Part shown: positions 1 through 6,889 of the stretch, piece after piece
Layout of the letters: each line of letters starts with the position of its first letter
How positions within the stretch are numbered: position 1 is the first letter of the stretch
DNA from: Actinomycetes bacterium
Lineage (GTDB): Bacteria > Actinomycetota > Actinomycetes > Propionibacteriales > Propionibacteriaceae
Length of the DNA stretch: 17,316 bases
Direction of reading: 5' to 3'
Assembly: GCA_023432725.1 (NCBI GenBank)
Contig: JAEYUH010000271.1
Coordinates: forward strand, 1 to 17,316
The notes under the pieces: model-generated
Told to the model about the DNA's origin: nothing
Seen by the model: only the letters and a program-made list of their open reading frames with translations
Databases searched by the model: none
Program-made: the position numbers and the translations under genes

Positions 1-335
1 CCCGACAGGTGGCCGAGGAAGTTCAGCGCCACCCGCTCGCCGGTGAGCAGCGCCCTGGCCGGTCCTTCCACGGTGGCGATCACGGTGCCGGGTTCGACCC
101 GCGTGCCGTCGGGTGTTGCGACCGCCACCTGCACAGCGGGGGAGACCAGTTCCCAGGCCAGCTCGGCGCAGGCCAGCCCCGCGACCACGCCCGGCTCCCT
201 GGAGACCACCGCCACCCGTGCCCGTGCGTCGGCCGGCAGGATCGCGTCGGTGGTGAGGTCGCCGGCGCGCCCCAGATCCTCCAGCAGGGCCGCCCTCACC
301 AGCGGCTCGATGACGAGACGGGGAAGCGCCCTCAT
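1..335 (-). CDS. nadC: Quinolinate phosphoribosyltransferase (decarboxylating), N-terminal part
   Basis: This gene encodes the N-terminal 111 residues of NadC and runs off the left edge. The enzyme joins quinolinate and PRPP to give nicotinate mononucleotide, CO2 and PPi, the third step of de novo NAD synthesis in the cytoplasm. Seen in the sequence: MRALPRLVIEPLVRAALLED, then GRAGDLTTDAIL near residues 22-33, and the family signature ERVALNFLGHLS at the edge. These belong to the N-terminal domain that precedes the barrel. The ATG (complement 335-333) shares the four bases ATGA with the nadB stop (332-335), so translation is probably coupled to nadB. It is the last visible gene of the nadA-nadB-nadC operon. 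The catalytic lysine and arginine residues lie outside the window, so activity cannot be judged. Confidence 0.95.
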   Translation of the reverse strand, partial: MRALPRLVIEPLVRAALLEDLGRAGDLTTDAILPADARARVAVVSREPGVVAGLACAELAWELVSPAVQVAVATPDGTRVEPGTVIATVEGPARALLTGERVALNFLGHLS

Positions 336-1843
336 GCCGCACTCCCCGTGGCGGCGGGCACTGCCCTGACCGACGTGTGGGTGGCCGTGGCTGCCGGCGC
401 CGGGAAATCGAGACGGGTGTGGGCGCCGCGTGACTCCTCGCGCTGCAGCGCCGACCAGACCACCAGCCACGCCACCAGCCCTGCCTCGGTGTCCCGGTAC
501 GGAGCGAGCGCGTCGAGTCCGGCGCGCAGCCCGTCCCCGGTGCGCAGCACCCCGGCCGCAGCGGTGAGGATCCGGCGGACCTCCGCGAGCCCTGCGTCCG
601 GTGGGGTGCGGCGGCCGGTCGGCCAGGCCGGCTGCGCAGGGCGGGGCGGGCGCGCGCTGCCGGACTGGTTCGCGGCGGCCAGGGGGCCGCCGACCGCCCT
701 GCCGCACACCACGGCCTCGAGCAGGGAGTTGCTGGCCAGCCGGTTGGCGCCGTGCAGACCGGTCGAGGCGACCTCACCGACGGCGTACAGGCCGGGAATG
801 GTGCTCTCGCCGGTGGCGTCCACCGCGACGCCGCCCATGTGGTAGTGAGCCGCCGGGCGGACGGGCAGCAGGTCGGTGGCCGGGTCGAGCCCGGCAGCGA
901 CGGCGCTGGCGTGGATGGAGGGGAACAGCTCGGCGAAGCGGGGTCCGGGGGACCGCCGTCCGTCCAGGAATACCCGGTGGCCGGCCTGGAGTTGCGCCCA
1001 CTCCGCGCGGGAGACCACGTCGCGGGCGGCCAGCGGGTCGGACAGCACCCATTCGCCGAGCTCGTTGACCACTATCGCGCCCTCGCCACGAACCGCCTCG
1101 CTGACCAGGGGCATCGGATCGGCCGCGACGTCGAGGGCGGTGGGGTGGAACTGCACCAGCTCCAGGTCGCGCAGCAGCGCGCCGGCCCGGTAGGCCAGCC
1201 CCAGTCCCTGGCCGCGGGCGCCGAGCGGGTTGGTGGTGTGGCTGAACAGGCCGCCCAGCCCGCCGGTGGCGAGCACCACGACGTCGGTCATCAGGTCGAG
1301 CGGCCCGGTGGGGGTGCCGACCCGCACCCCGGCGATCCGTCCGTCCTCGACGAGCAGGTCGATGGCGGGGGAGTAGTCCCACAACGCCACCGACTCCAGC
1401 CGGCGGGCCGCCTCGACGACGGTCCGCAACAGCTCGGCGCCGCTGCGATCACCGTCGGCGTGCACGATCCGCCGCCGGCTGTGCGCCCCTTCGAGGCCGA
1501 GCCGCAGGCTGCCGTCGGCAGCGGTGTCGAACCGGGCGCCCAGGCCCGCCAGCCACGCGATGGTGCCGGGGCCCGCGGCGGTGATCGCCAGCGCAACCGC
1601 CGGGTCGCACAACCCCGCACCCGCTGCGAGGGTGTCGGCGCAGTGGAGGGAGGGATCGTCAGCCGCCCCGACCGCGGCTGCGATCCCGCCCTGGGCCCAC
1701 CCGGTGGAGGTACCCGTGCTCACCGCGCCGGCACTGAGCACTATGCACGGCCGCGGCGACAGTTCCACAGCGGCGCTGAGCCCTGCGAGGCCTGCGCCGA
1801 CGATGACCGGGCAGCCGGCCTCCACCCTGCGGGTCGCCGGCAT
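332..1843 (-). CDS. nadB: L-aspartate oxidase
   Basis: This 503-residue FAD enzyme oxidises L-aspartate to iminoaspartate, which NadA uses for quinolinate. The N-terminal dinucleotide fold is visible as VIVGAGLAGLSAA (residues 13-25). It is followed by the family blocks GWAQGGIAAA, the E..HSRRRIVHADGDRSG segment, QFHPTA, SEAVRGEGAIVVNELGE, AAHYHMGGVAVD and LYAVGEVASTGLHGANRLASN. The C-terminal helical domain ends with EESRGAHTRLDFP, which carries the conserved active-site region. The length is slightly below the usual 520-540, and the linker around residues 405-430 is low-complexity (proline/arginine/alanine-rich). The ATG at 1843 overlaps the nadA stop by one base (TGATG), and its own stop overlaps nadC, so the three genes form one coupled operon. 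A longer frame extends to 2155 but only reads through nadA in the wrong frame. Confidence 0.97.
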   Translation of the reverse strand: MPATRRVEAGCPVIVGAGLAGLSAAVELSPRPCIVLSAGAVSTGTSTGWAQGGIAAAVGAADDPSLHCADTLAAGAGLCDPAVALAITAAGPGTIAWLAGLGARFDTAADGSLRLGLEGAHSRRRIVHADGDRSGAELLRTVVEAARRLESVALWDYSPAIDLLVEDGRIAGVRVGTPTGPLDLMTDVVVLATGGLGGLFSHTTNPLGARGQGLGLAYRAGALLRDLELVQFHPTALDVAADPMPLVSEAVRGEGAIVVNELGEWVLSDPLAARDVVSRAEWAQLQAGHRVFLDGRRSPGPRFAELFPSIHASAVAAGLDPATDLLPVRPAAHYHMGGVAVDATGESTIPGLYAVGEVASTGLHGANRLASNSLLEAVVCGRAVGGPLAAANQSGSARPPRPAQPAWPTGRRTPPDAGLAEVRRILTAAAGVLRTGDGLRAGLDALAPYRDTEAGLVAWLVVWSALQREESRGAHTRLDFPAPAATATHTSVRAVPAATGSAA

Positions 1844-2826
1844 CACTTGCTCCCGACCAGCAGCATGCGATCGACGGCGGCCCTCGCCCGCTCGGCGACG
1901 GCAGGGTCGATGGTCACCTCGTGGGTGAGCGTCTCCAGCGAGCGGCGGATCTTCGCCAGGGTGTTCCGCTTCATGTGGGGGCACAGGTTGCACGGCCTGA
2001 CGAACTCGGTCTCCGGGAACTGCTGGGCGACGTTGTCGCTCATCGAGCACTCCGTGATGAGCGCCACCCGGCGCGGCCTGTGCCGTCCCACGAAGCCGAC
2101 CATCTGGGCGGTCGACCCGGCGTAGTCGGCCTCGTCCACCACCTCGGGCGGGCATTCGGGGTGGGCGAGCACGGTGACCTGCGGGTAGTCGGCGCGCAGT
2201 TGCCTGATGTCGGCAGGGGTGAACCGCTCGTGCACCTCGCAGGCGCCCGGGTGGGTGATCACCTCGACGCCGGTCTGCCGGGCGATGTTGGCGGCCAGGA
2301 AGCGGTCGGGGATCATGATGACCCGCGGTACGCCGAGGCTCTCGATCACCGCTACCGCGTTGCCGGAGGTGCAGCAGATGTCCGACTCGGCCTTCACCGC
2401 CGCCGAGGTGTTGACGTAGGTCACCACGGGGACGCCGGGGTGCTGGCGTCGCAGCTCCCTGACGTCGGCGGGGGTGATCGACTCGGCCAGTGAGCAGCCG
2501 GAGCGCAGGTCGGGGATCAGGACGGTCCTCGACGGGTTGAGCAGCTTGGCGGTCTCAGCCATGAAGTGGACGCCCGCCAGGACGATCACGTCCGCCTCGA
2601 CGGTGGTCGCCTCACGGGCCAGCGCCAGGGAGTCGCCGACGATGTCGGAGACGCCGTGGAAGATCTCGGGGGTCATGTAGTTGTGGGCGAGGATGACGGC
2701 GTTGCGCTCGGCCTTGAGCCGCAATATCGCCTCGACGTCGTCGGCCATGGTGGCCCACTCGACCTCGGGCACGACGTGGCGCACCCTGGGGTAGAGGTCG
2801 GCGGCGGTCGGCAGGGCTGTGGTCAT
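1843..2826 (-). CDS. nadA: Quinolinate synthase A ([4Fe-4S])
   Basis: NadA condenses iminoaspartate with dihydroxyacetone phosphate to quinolinate, using a [4Fe-4S] cluster. The protein is 327 residues, normal for the family. Family blocks are NAVILAHNYMTPEI (42-55), GDSLALAREA (64-73), LAGVHFMAETAKLLNP (83-98), DLRSGCSLAE (106-115), YVNTSAAVKAESDICCTSGNA (137-157), HPGACEVHE (192-200), HPECPPEVV (222-230) and RPCNLCPHMKRNTLAKI (277-293). Likely cluster ligands are C111, C282 and either C196 or C225; I cannot decide the middle one without an alignment. The ATG at 2826 is favoured because GGGAGGG (2833-2839) lies 6 nt upstream and the family N-terminus starts there. The upstream frame extension to 3981 crosses nrtR out of frame and is not real. 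It is first gene of the operon, directly behind NrtR-type operators. Confidence 0.97.
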   Translation of the reverse strand: MTTALPTAADLYPRVRHVVPEVEWATMADDVEAILRLKAERNAVILAHNYMTPEIFHGVSDIVGDSLALAREATTVEADVIVLAGVHFMAETAKLLNPSRTVLIPDLRSGCSLAESITPADVRELRRQHPGVPVVTYVNTSAAVKAESDICCTSGNAVAVIESLGVPRVIMIPDRFLAANIARQTGVEVITHPGACEVHERFTPADIRQLRADYPQVTVLAHPECPPEVVDEADYAGSTAQMVGFVGRHRPRRVALITECSMSDNVAQQFPETEFVRPCNLCPHMKRNTLAKIRRSLETLTHEVTIDPAVAERARAAVDRMLLVGSK

Positions 2827-2842
2827 GGGGGTCCCTCCCACC

Positions 2843-2886
2843 CTTTTGCTAACTTCGAGCAAAAGAAATGCTACTCCTGAGCAAAA
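2843..2886 (-). promoter_or_regulatory. Tandem NrtR-type operators upstream of nadA
   Basis: A perfect inverted repeat, CTTTTGCT-N7-AGCAAAAG (2843-2865), is followed 22 bp further on by a second, half-degenerate copy (TGCT-N7-AGCAAAA, 2869-2886). The half-site GAGCAAAA recurs at 2857-2864 and 2879-2886. The 22-bp offset puts both copies on the same face of the helix. They lie 17-60 bp upstream of nadA and next to an nrtR gene. Assignment to NrtR rests on this context and on the family's known use of palindromic operators near NAD genes. Binding has not been shown here. Confidence 0.75.
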
Positions 2887-2897
2887 CCGATCACCAA
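2868..2897 (-). promoter_or_regulatory. Candidate promoter of nadABC
   Basis: Read on the minus strand, a -35-like TTGGTG (2897-2892) and a -10-like TAGCAT (2873-2868) are separated by 18 bp. The -10 overlaps the second operator copy and the perfect operator lies just downstream, as expected for a repressed promoter. The match to consensus is only moderate. Confidence 0.35.
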
Positions 2898-2899
2898 AT

Positions 2900-2920
2900 C
2901 CCGCCCACGATGTGGGCGGG
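2900..2920 (-). terminator. Perfect 9-bp hairpin between nrtR and nadA
   Basis: CCCGCCCAC, a 3-base loop GAT, and GTGGGCGGG form a perfect stem. On the minus strand it follows the nrtR stop by about 75 nt and is followed by ATTTGG, a weak U-run. It could end the nrtR transcript and isolate it from the nadA promoter, or be a cis element of that promoter. Confidence 0.5.
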
Positions 2921-2993
2921 GCGAGCCCCCAAGCGCCGGGCGCACCGGGGAAGCGTGGCGGTCCGGGGGATGGGAGCGCACCAGTCCCGGTGG

Positions 2994-3896
2994 TCAGCGC
3001 ACGCGTGGCAACGGCAGCTTGGTGCCGGCCTCGTTGCGGTGCTGCAGGATCTCCCGCCGGAACCGGTACAGCCGCGCCGGGCGTCCTCCGGTGGAGGCGT
3101 CCATCGCCCCGGTCTCCTCCACGAGGTTCTGCTGCTCGACGAGGCGGCGGAAGTTCTGGGTGTGCACGGGCGTGCCTGCCAGCGCCTCGACGCAGTCCTG
3201 CAGCTGGCGAAGGGAGAACTCGGGAGCCATCAGCTCGAAGACCACAGGGCGGTACTGGATCTTGGCCCGCAGCCTGGCGAGCCCGGTCGCCAGCACCCGC
3301 CGGTGGTCGCCGAGCAGCCGGGCGCCGGGGGCCAGCCGGTCCTCCGGCAGCCGCCAGGCCGCGGGGGACTCCGGGACGAGCCCCACCTCGTAGAGCAACT
3401 CGTAGCGCTGCAGCACCAGGTCGGCCTGCCAGGCTTGGCCGTCCAGCCCGAAGGTGATCGCGCAGCGCCGTCGGCGGGCCTTGGCAAGCCCGGGCTCGGC
3501 AGCCGCCCACGCCTCCAGCGCGGGAGTGAACCCCGCGACGAGGCGGGGCCCACCCCGCAGGTCCTCCCACGGCATGAGGTCGTACCAGCGGTGCCAGCTG
3601 CCGATCCCGGTGTCGGTGGTAGGGGTGGTGAGTGCGAGGTAGGACACCGACAGCCGCTGGTCGGCCTGGTCGGCGCGGTCGAGGTCGACGAAGGTGTACA
3701 GCTGTTCCAGGTAGCCCAGCGCCCGTCCGGTCTGGTCCTCCACCCAGGCCCGGGTGGCGGCCTGGAGCGAGTGGTGGCCCGGCATCAGCGGGCCGGCGGG
3801 AAGCCGCGGCGGGTCGCCCAACACGAGCACGCACGGCTCGCCCTGCACCATGGCGACCACGACGGCGAGCAATTCTGCCGACACCCTCCGTCCCAC
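2994..3896 (-). CDS. nrtR: NrtR-type transcriptional regulator of NAD biosynthesis (Nudix-like plus winged helix)
   Basis: This 300-residue protein has a Nudix-like N-terminal domain (about 1-205) and a C-terminal winged helix (about 215-282: FSLRQLQDCVEALAG, then FRRLVEQQNLVEETG and a wing ending GGRPARLYRF). This is the NrtR layout, in which the Nudix domain senses ADP-ribose-type NAD metabolites and the winged helix binds palindromes at NAD genes. The Nudix box is degenerate: where active enzymes have R-E-U-x-E-E-x-x-G, this one reads RAWVEDQTG (49-57), so hydrolysis is unlikely. Three GTG codons stand in a row (3902, 3899, 3896). The last is chosen because GAGGAGG (3904-3910) lies 7 nt away. 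A -10-like TATCCT lies at 3923-3928 on the minus strand. Position directly before nadABC supports its role as local repressor. Confidence 0.88.
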   Translation of the reverse strand: MGRRVSAELLAVVVAMVQGEPCVLVLGDPPRLPAGPLMPGHHSLQAATRAWVEDQTGRALGYLEQLYTFVDLDRADQADQRLSVSYLALTTPTTDTGIGSWHRWYDLMPWEDLRGGPRLVAGFTPALEAWAAAEPGLAKARRRRCAITFGLDGQAWQADLVLQRYELLYEVGLVPESPAAWRLPEDRLAPGARLLGDHRRVLATGLARLRAKIQYRPVVFELMAPEFSLRQLQDCVEALAGTPVHTQNFRRLVEQQNLVEETGAMDASTGGRPARLYRFRREILQHRNEAGTKLPLPRVR

Positions 3897-3974
3897 CACC
3901 ACGCCTCCTCAGGGTCGGGCACAGGATACCGGGGTACCCGGGGGACAGGCAGGGGCGCATCGGGGTCGCGGGCG

Positions 3975-4004
3975 CTGTCAAGTGGCCCGCCCTGGCGTTA
4001 GCCT
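3975..4004 (+). promoter_or_regulatory. Leaderless-type promoter of the DUF2207 gene
   Basis: A -35-like CTGTCA (3975-3980) and a -10-like TAGCCT (3999-4004) are followed after 6 nt by the GTG start at 4011. No Shine-Dalgarno sequence is present. Transcription would therefore start at or next to the start codon, as is common in Actinobacteria. Confidence 0.5.
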
Positions 4005-4010
4005 CGTGGG

Positions 4011-5822
4011 GTGCGACGCCTACTGCGACCGGTCCTGCTCGTCCTTGCCACGGCAGCGCTTCTCGTGCTTCCCACCGCCACGGCCTCGGCCGATGACGAA
4101 CACCCGTCCTGGCGGATCGACGCCTACACAGTGACGGCCACCGTCGACGCCGACGGCGGCGTCACCCGCGTCCGCCTCGACCTCGACTTCAACTTCGGCA
4201 GCGACCCCGGCCACGGCCCCTACATCACGCTGCCGCTGCAGCAGGAGATGGCCGACGACCCCGACCACTGGCGGGCGCTGGACGTCACCGTGGGCTCGGT
4301 CTCCAGCTCCACCGGTGCCAGCGCCGAGGTGCAGACCCAGGAGGAGTCGGGCAACCTGCTGATCAGGGTCGGCACCGAAGGCAGGACCTACACCGGCGTC
4401 CAGAGCTACACGGTCAACTACACGATCCGCGGCCTGCTGGCGACCCGCCACCCCAAGTCCGGGCTGGACGAGTTCAACTGGAACGTCGTCGGCCCCGACT
4501 GGGAAGTCCCGATCAACCGCGTCACGGCTACGGTCGCCGGGCCGGTGGACGTGTCCCGGGTGGCCTGCTTCGCTGGCGACTTCTGGGGGCAGTCGCCGTG
4601 CGAGTCGGCGGCGATGGACGGCACCACCGCCAGCTTCAGCCACAGCGGGCTCGGCGAGCGCGAGCCGCTGCAGATCGTCGCCGGGTTCCCGGCGGGCACC
4701 TTCACCAACGCCGAGCCGCGGCTCACCACCCGGTACCACATCGGGAACATGTTCCCGATCACCCCCGTCACGGGCGGCCTGACCGCGGGCCTGTCCGCGC
4801 TCGGTCTCGGCTGGCTGATCCAGCGGACCCGCCGGGGCAGCCGTGACGAGGTCTACCTCGGACTGACCCCGGGTGTCTCGCCCGCCCCCGGCCAGGAGGT
4901 GGCTGTCGGCAAGGGCGCGCTGAAGGCGCCGGTGGCGGTGCAGTTCAGCCCGCCGGCGCAGGCCCGGCCCGGCGAGCTCGGCGTCCTCACCGACCACACC
5001 GCCGACAACACCGACATCACCGCCACCATGATCGACCTCGCCGTCCGCGGCTACCTGAAGATCGAGCAGACCGGAAGGAAGGACTGGACGTTCACCAAGC
5101 TGGCGACCAGCAAGGGCCTGATCGGCTACGAGAAGCACCTGTTCAACAGGTTGTTCTCCGACGGCGACGTGGTGGAGACCGACGACCTCAAGGACAAGTC
5201 CTACGCCGACGTCCTGACCGGGACCAGGAGCCGGATGTACGACCGGGTCACCAAGGAGCTCCACTGGTTCACCCGCAACCCGAGCCTGGTCAGGGGCGTC
5301 GCCGTGCTGGGCGGCATCGGCCTTGTGGTCGGCGGCGCAGCGGTCGGTCTCCTGCTCGGCTTCGTGGGCTTCGGACTGCTCGGCCTGGCCGGGGTGATCA
5401 CGGGGGTCGGCGTGCTGATCGCGAACAACCGGTTCGGCGCGCGGACGGCCGAGGGGTCGGCCGTGCTGGCCCAGACCAAGGGCTTCGAGCTCTACCTGTC
5501 GACCGCCGAGGCGGAGCAGATCAAGTTCGAGGAGGGCATCGACGTCTTCTCCCGCTACCTTCCGTACGCGATCATCTTCGGCGTCGCGGAGCGCTGGACG
5601 AAGGTCTTCCAGCAGCTGGAGGCTGAGGGCCGCTACACCCCCACCACGGGGTGGTACGTCGGCTACGGCTACGGCAGCCTCAGCAGCGGGTTCGTCTCCT
5701 CGATGGACCAGCTCGCCAGCCAGATGAGTTCGTCCCTGCAGTCGGCCACAGCGGCGTCCAGCGGCGGCTCGGGCTTCAGCGGTGGCGGCGGGTTCGGCGG
5801 TGGCGGTGGCGGCGGTTGGTGA
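4011..5822 (+). CDS. DUF2207 family membrane protein with exported N-terminal domain
   Basis: This 603-residue protein has a signal peptide (1-27: RR, hydrophobic core, then ATASA before DD). A beta-rich extracytoplasmic domain (28-250) opens with WRIDAYTVTATVDADGGVTRVRLDLDF-type sequence and continues through the segment NYTIRGLL. A first membrane segment lies near 253-271, followed by a cytoplasmic region (272-425) with TATMIDLAVRGYLKIEQ and FNRLFSDGDVV. Two further membrane helices span about 429-471. The YLSTAEAEQIKFEEGIDVFS and LPYAIIFGVAERWTKVF blocks and a glycine-rich C-terminus ending GGW complete it. This order, including the Gly-rich tail, is typical of the DUF2207 (YciQ-like) family. 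No biochemical role is established. The GTG start fits the leaderless promoter and the signal peptide. It stands alone, divergent from nrtR. Confidence 0.9.
   Translation: MRRLLRPVLLVLATAALLVLPTATASADDEHPSWRIDAYTVTATVDADGGVTRVRLDLDFNFGSDPGHGPYITLPLQQEMADDPDHWRALDVTVGSVSSSTGASAEVQTQEESGNLLIRVGTEGRTYTGVQSYTVNYTIRGLLATRHPKSGLDEFNWNVVGPDWEVPINRVTATVAGPVDVSRVACFAGDFWGQSPCESAAMDGTTASFSHSGLGEREPLQIVAGFPAGTFTNAEPRLTTRYHIGNMFPITPVTGGLTAGLSALGLGWLIQRTRRGSRDEVYLGLTPGVSPAPGQEVAVGKGALKAPVAVQFSPPAQARPGELGVLTDHTADNTDITATMIDLAVRGYLKIEQTGRKDWTFTKLATSKGLIGYEKHLFNRLFSDGDVVETDDLKDKSYADVLTGTRSRMYDRVTKELHWFTRNPSLVRGVAVLGGIGLVVGGAAVGLLLGFVGFGLLGLAGVITGVGVLIANNRFGARTAEGSAVLAQTKGFELYLSTAEAEQIKFEEGIDVFSRYLPYAIIFGVAERWTKVFQQLEAEGRYTPTTGWYVGYGYGSLSSGFVSSMDQLASQMSSSLQSATAASSGGSGFSGGGGFGGGGGGGW
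5760..5819 (+). repeat. Low-complexity glycine-codon tract at the end of the DUF2207 gene
   Basis: Runs of GGC and GGT codons encode the C-terminal Ser/Gly tail (SGGSGF, SGGGGFG, then seven Gly and Trp). Such tails are usual in this family. The tract is a place where slippage or assembly errors could occur. Confidence 0.8.
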
Positions 5823-5840
5823 GCACCAACCCGCTGACTA

Positions 5841-5872
5841 CGGGACGCGCCCTGTCGGAGCCGCCCGTCCCG
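5841..5872 (+). terminator. Possible weak hairpin after the DUF2207 gene
   Basis: CGGGACG (5841-5847) and CGTCCCG (5866-5872) can pair around an 18-nt loop, 18 nt after the stop codon. There is no T-tract. The large loop makes this only a tentative terminator. Confidence 0.25.
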
Positions 5873-5918
5873 ACCCCGGCCAGCTAGGCTGGCCCCGTCT
5901 CCCAGCCTGAGGATCCAC

Positions 5919-6866
5919 GTGCCGCTTCCCCTGCTCGTCCCCGGGTCGCCCCTGCTGCCGCAGAACATCCCGCTGGCGCTGGTGATCATGGTGATCTCGT
6001 CGGTGCTGTTCGCCAGCGCCGCGACGATCCAGCACCTCGCCGTCGGCCGCGAGGTCGACACCTCGGCGGCGAACCGGCACATGGACCTGCGGCAGGTGCT
6101 CGGCCTGCTGCGCAATCCCCGCTGGCTGCTCGGCCTGGCCACCGCGGCGGTCGGCGCCGCCGGCCACATCCTCGCCCTGATGCTGGCTCCGGTCACCGTC
6201 GTGCAACCGGTCGGCATCCTCGCGGTGCCGTGGTCGGTGCTGCTGGCGGCCAGGATCCACCACTTCCGGCCCACCCGGGCGATCTGGACGGCGGTGACGG
6301 TCACCATCGTCGGCATCGTCGCCTTCACGCTCATCTCGTCGCGGACCGCGGTCGCCCAGGCCGACGTGTCCGCAACGCCCGTCGTCGTCGGCGCCCTCGT
6401 GGTGCTGCTGGGCGGCACGGCGCTCGGCTTCGGCGGACGGTTCGGCAGGCCGGCGCTGCGCTGCCTGCTGTGGGCGTCGGCAGGATCCTTCTTCTACGGC
6501 CTGTCCTCGGCGCTGATCAAGGTGGCCAGTCACCTGGTCGGCGGTCCCCAGTGGTGGGAGCAGCCGCTGGTGTGGGTGGTCGCAGGGCTGCTGCTGGTCT
6601 GCTACCTCGGCGGCGGCTGGATGATCCAGCAGGCCTATGCCAACGGCCCGGCCGAGATCGTCGTCGGGTCCATGACCACCACCGACCCGATCGTCGCGGT
6701 CAGCTACGGACTCATCGTGCTCGGGGAGGGCGCGCTGGTCGGCAGGCTGGACGCCATCGGGATGTTCCTGGCCGGCCTGGTCGCGGTCGGCGGCGTGGTC
6801 TTCCTGTCGCGCTTCCACCCCGAGTCGATGGGCACCCGCGCCCGCGTCCTCGAGGAGAGCGGCTGA
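5919..6866 (+). CDS. DMT superfamily permease (EamA/NIPA-like), substrate unknown
   Basis: This 315-residue, highly hydrophobic protein has about nine or ten membrane helices and resembles the drug/metabolite transporter superfamily, nearest in feel to the NIPA-like branch. Examples are helix 1 (IPLALVIMVISSVLFASAA), then PRWLLGLATAAVGAAGHILAL, VTVVQPVGILAVPWSVLLAA, and in the second half GGGWMIQQAYANGPAEIVVG, TTTDPIVAVSYGLIVLGE and the last helix IGMFLAGLVAVGGVVFLSRF. The duplicated five-helix layout and the motifs QPVGI and TTDPI fit two repeats. The substrate cannot be told from the sequence; magnesium or a small metabolite are both possible. The GTG start is supported by TGAGGA (5908-5913), 5 nt upstream. 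The stop lies in a hairpin shared with the convergent glycosyltransferase gene. Confidence 0.82.
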   Translation: MPLPLLVPGSPLLPQNIPLALVIMVISSVLFASAATIQHLAVGREVDTSAANRHMDLRQVLGLLRNPRWLLGLATAAVGAAGHILALMLAPVTVVQPVGILAVPWSVLLAARIHHFRPTRAIWTAVTVTIVGIVAFTLISSRTAVAQADVSATPVVVGALVVLLGGTALGFGGRFGRPALRCLLWASAGSFFYGLSSALIKVASHLVGGPQWWEQPLVWVVAGLLLVCYLGGGWMIQQAYANGPAEIVVGSMTTTDPIVAVSYGLIVLGEGALVGRLDAIGMFLAGLVAVGGVVFLSRFHPESMGTRARVLEESG

Positions 6867-6889
6867 GCCGCGGCGACCCGCTCAGCCGC
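6859..6889. terminator. Bidirectional hairpin holding both stop codons of convergent genes
   Basis: GCGGCTGAGC (6859-6868) and GCTCAGCCGC (6880-6889) form a perfect 10-bp stem with an 11-nt loop. The left arm contains the TGA of the permease gene and the right arm contains the complement of the glycosyltransferase TGA. There is no T-tract in either direction. Confidence 0.6.

Noticed and set aside
752..2125. 457-codon open frame on the plus strand across nadB
   Set aside because: It is antisense to nadB, which has full family motifs. The composition is typical of GC-rich shadow frames and no domain is seen.
3932..3939. Palindrome GGGTACCC upstream of nrtR
   Set aside because: It is only 8 bp, does not extend symmetrically, and is expected by chance in sequence of this GC content.
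2827..3981. N-terminal extension of nadA through the nrtR region
   Set aside because: It is out of frame with nrtR, low in sense content, and nadA has a good SD at the internal ATG 2826.
4020..5264. 414-codon open frame antisense to the DUF2207 gene
   Set aside because: It is a shadow of a recognised gene, rich in Gly/Asp/Val/His with no domain.
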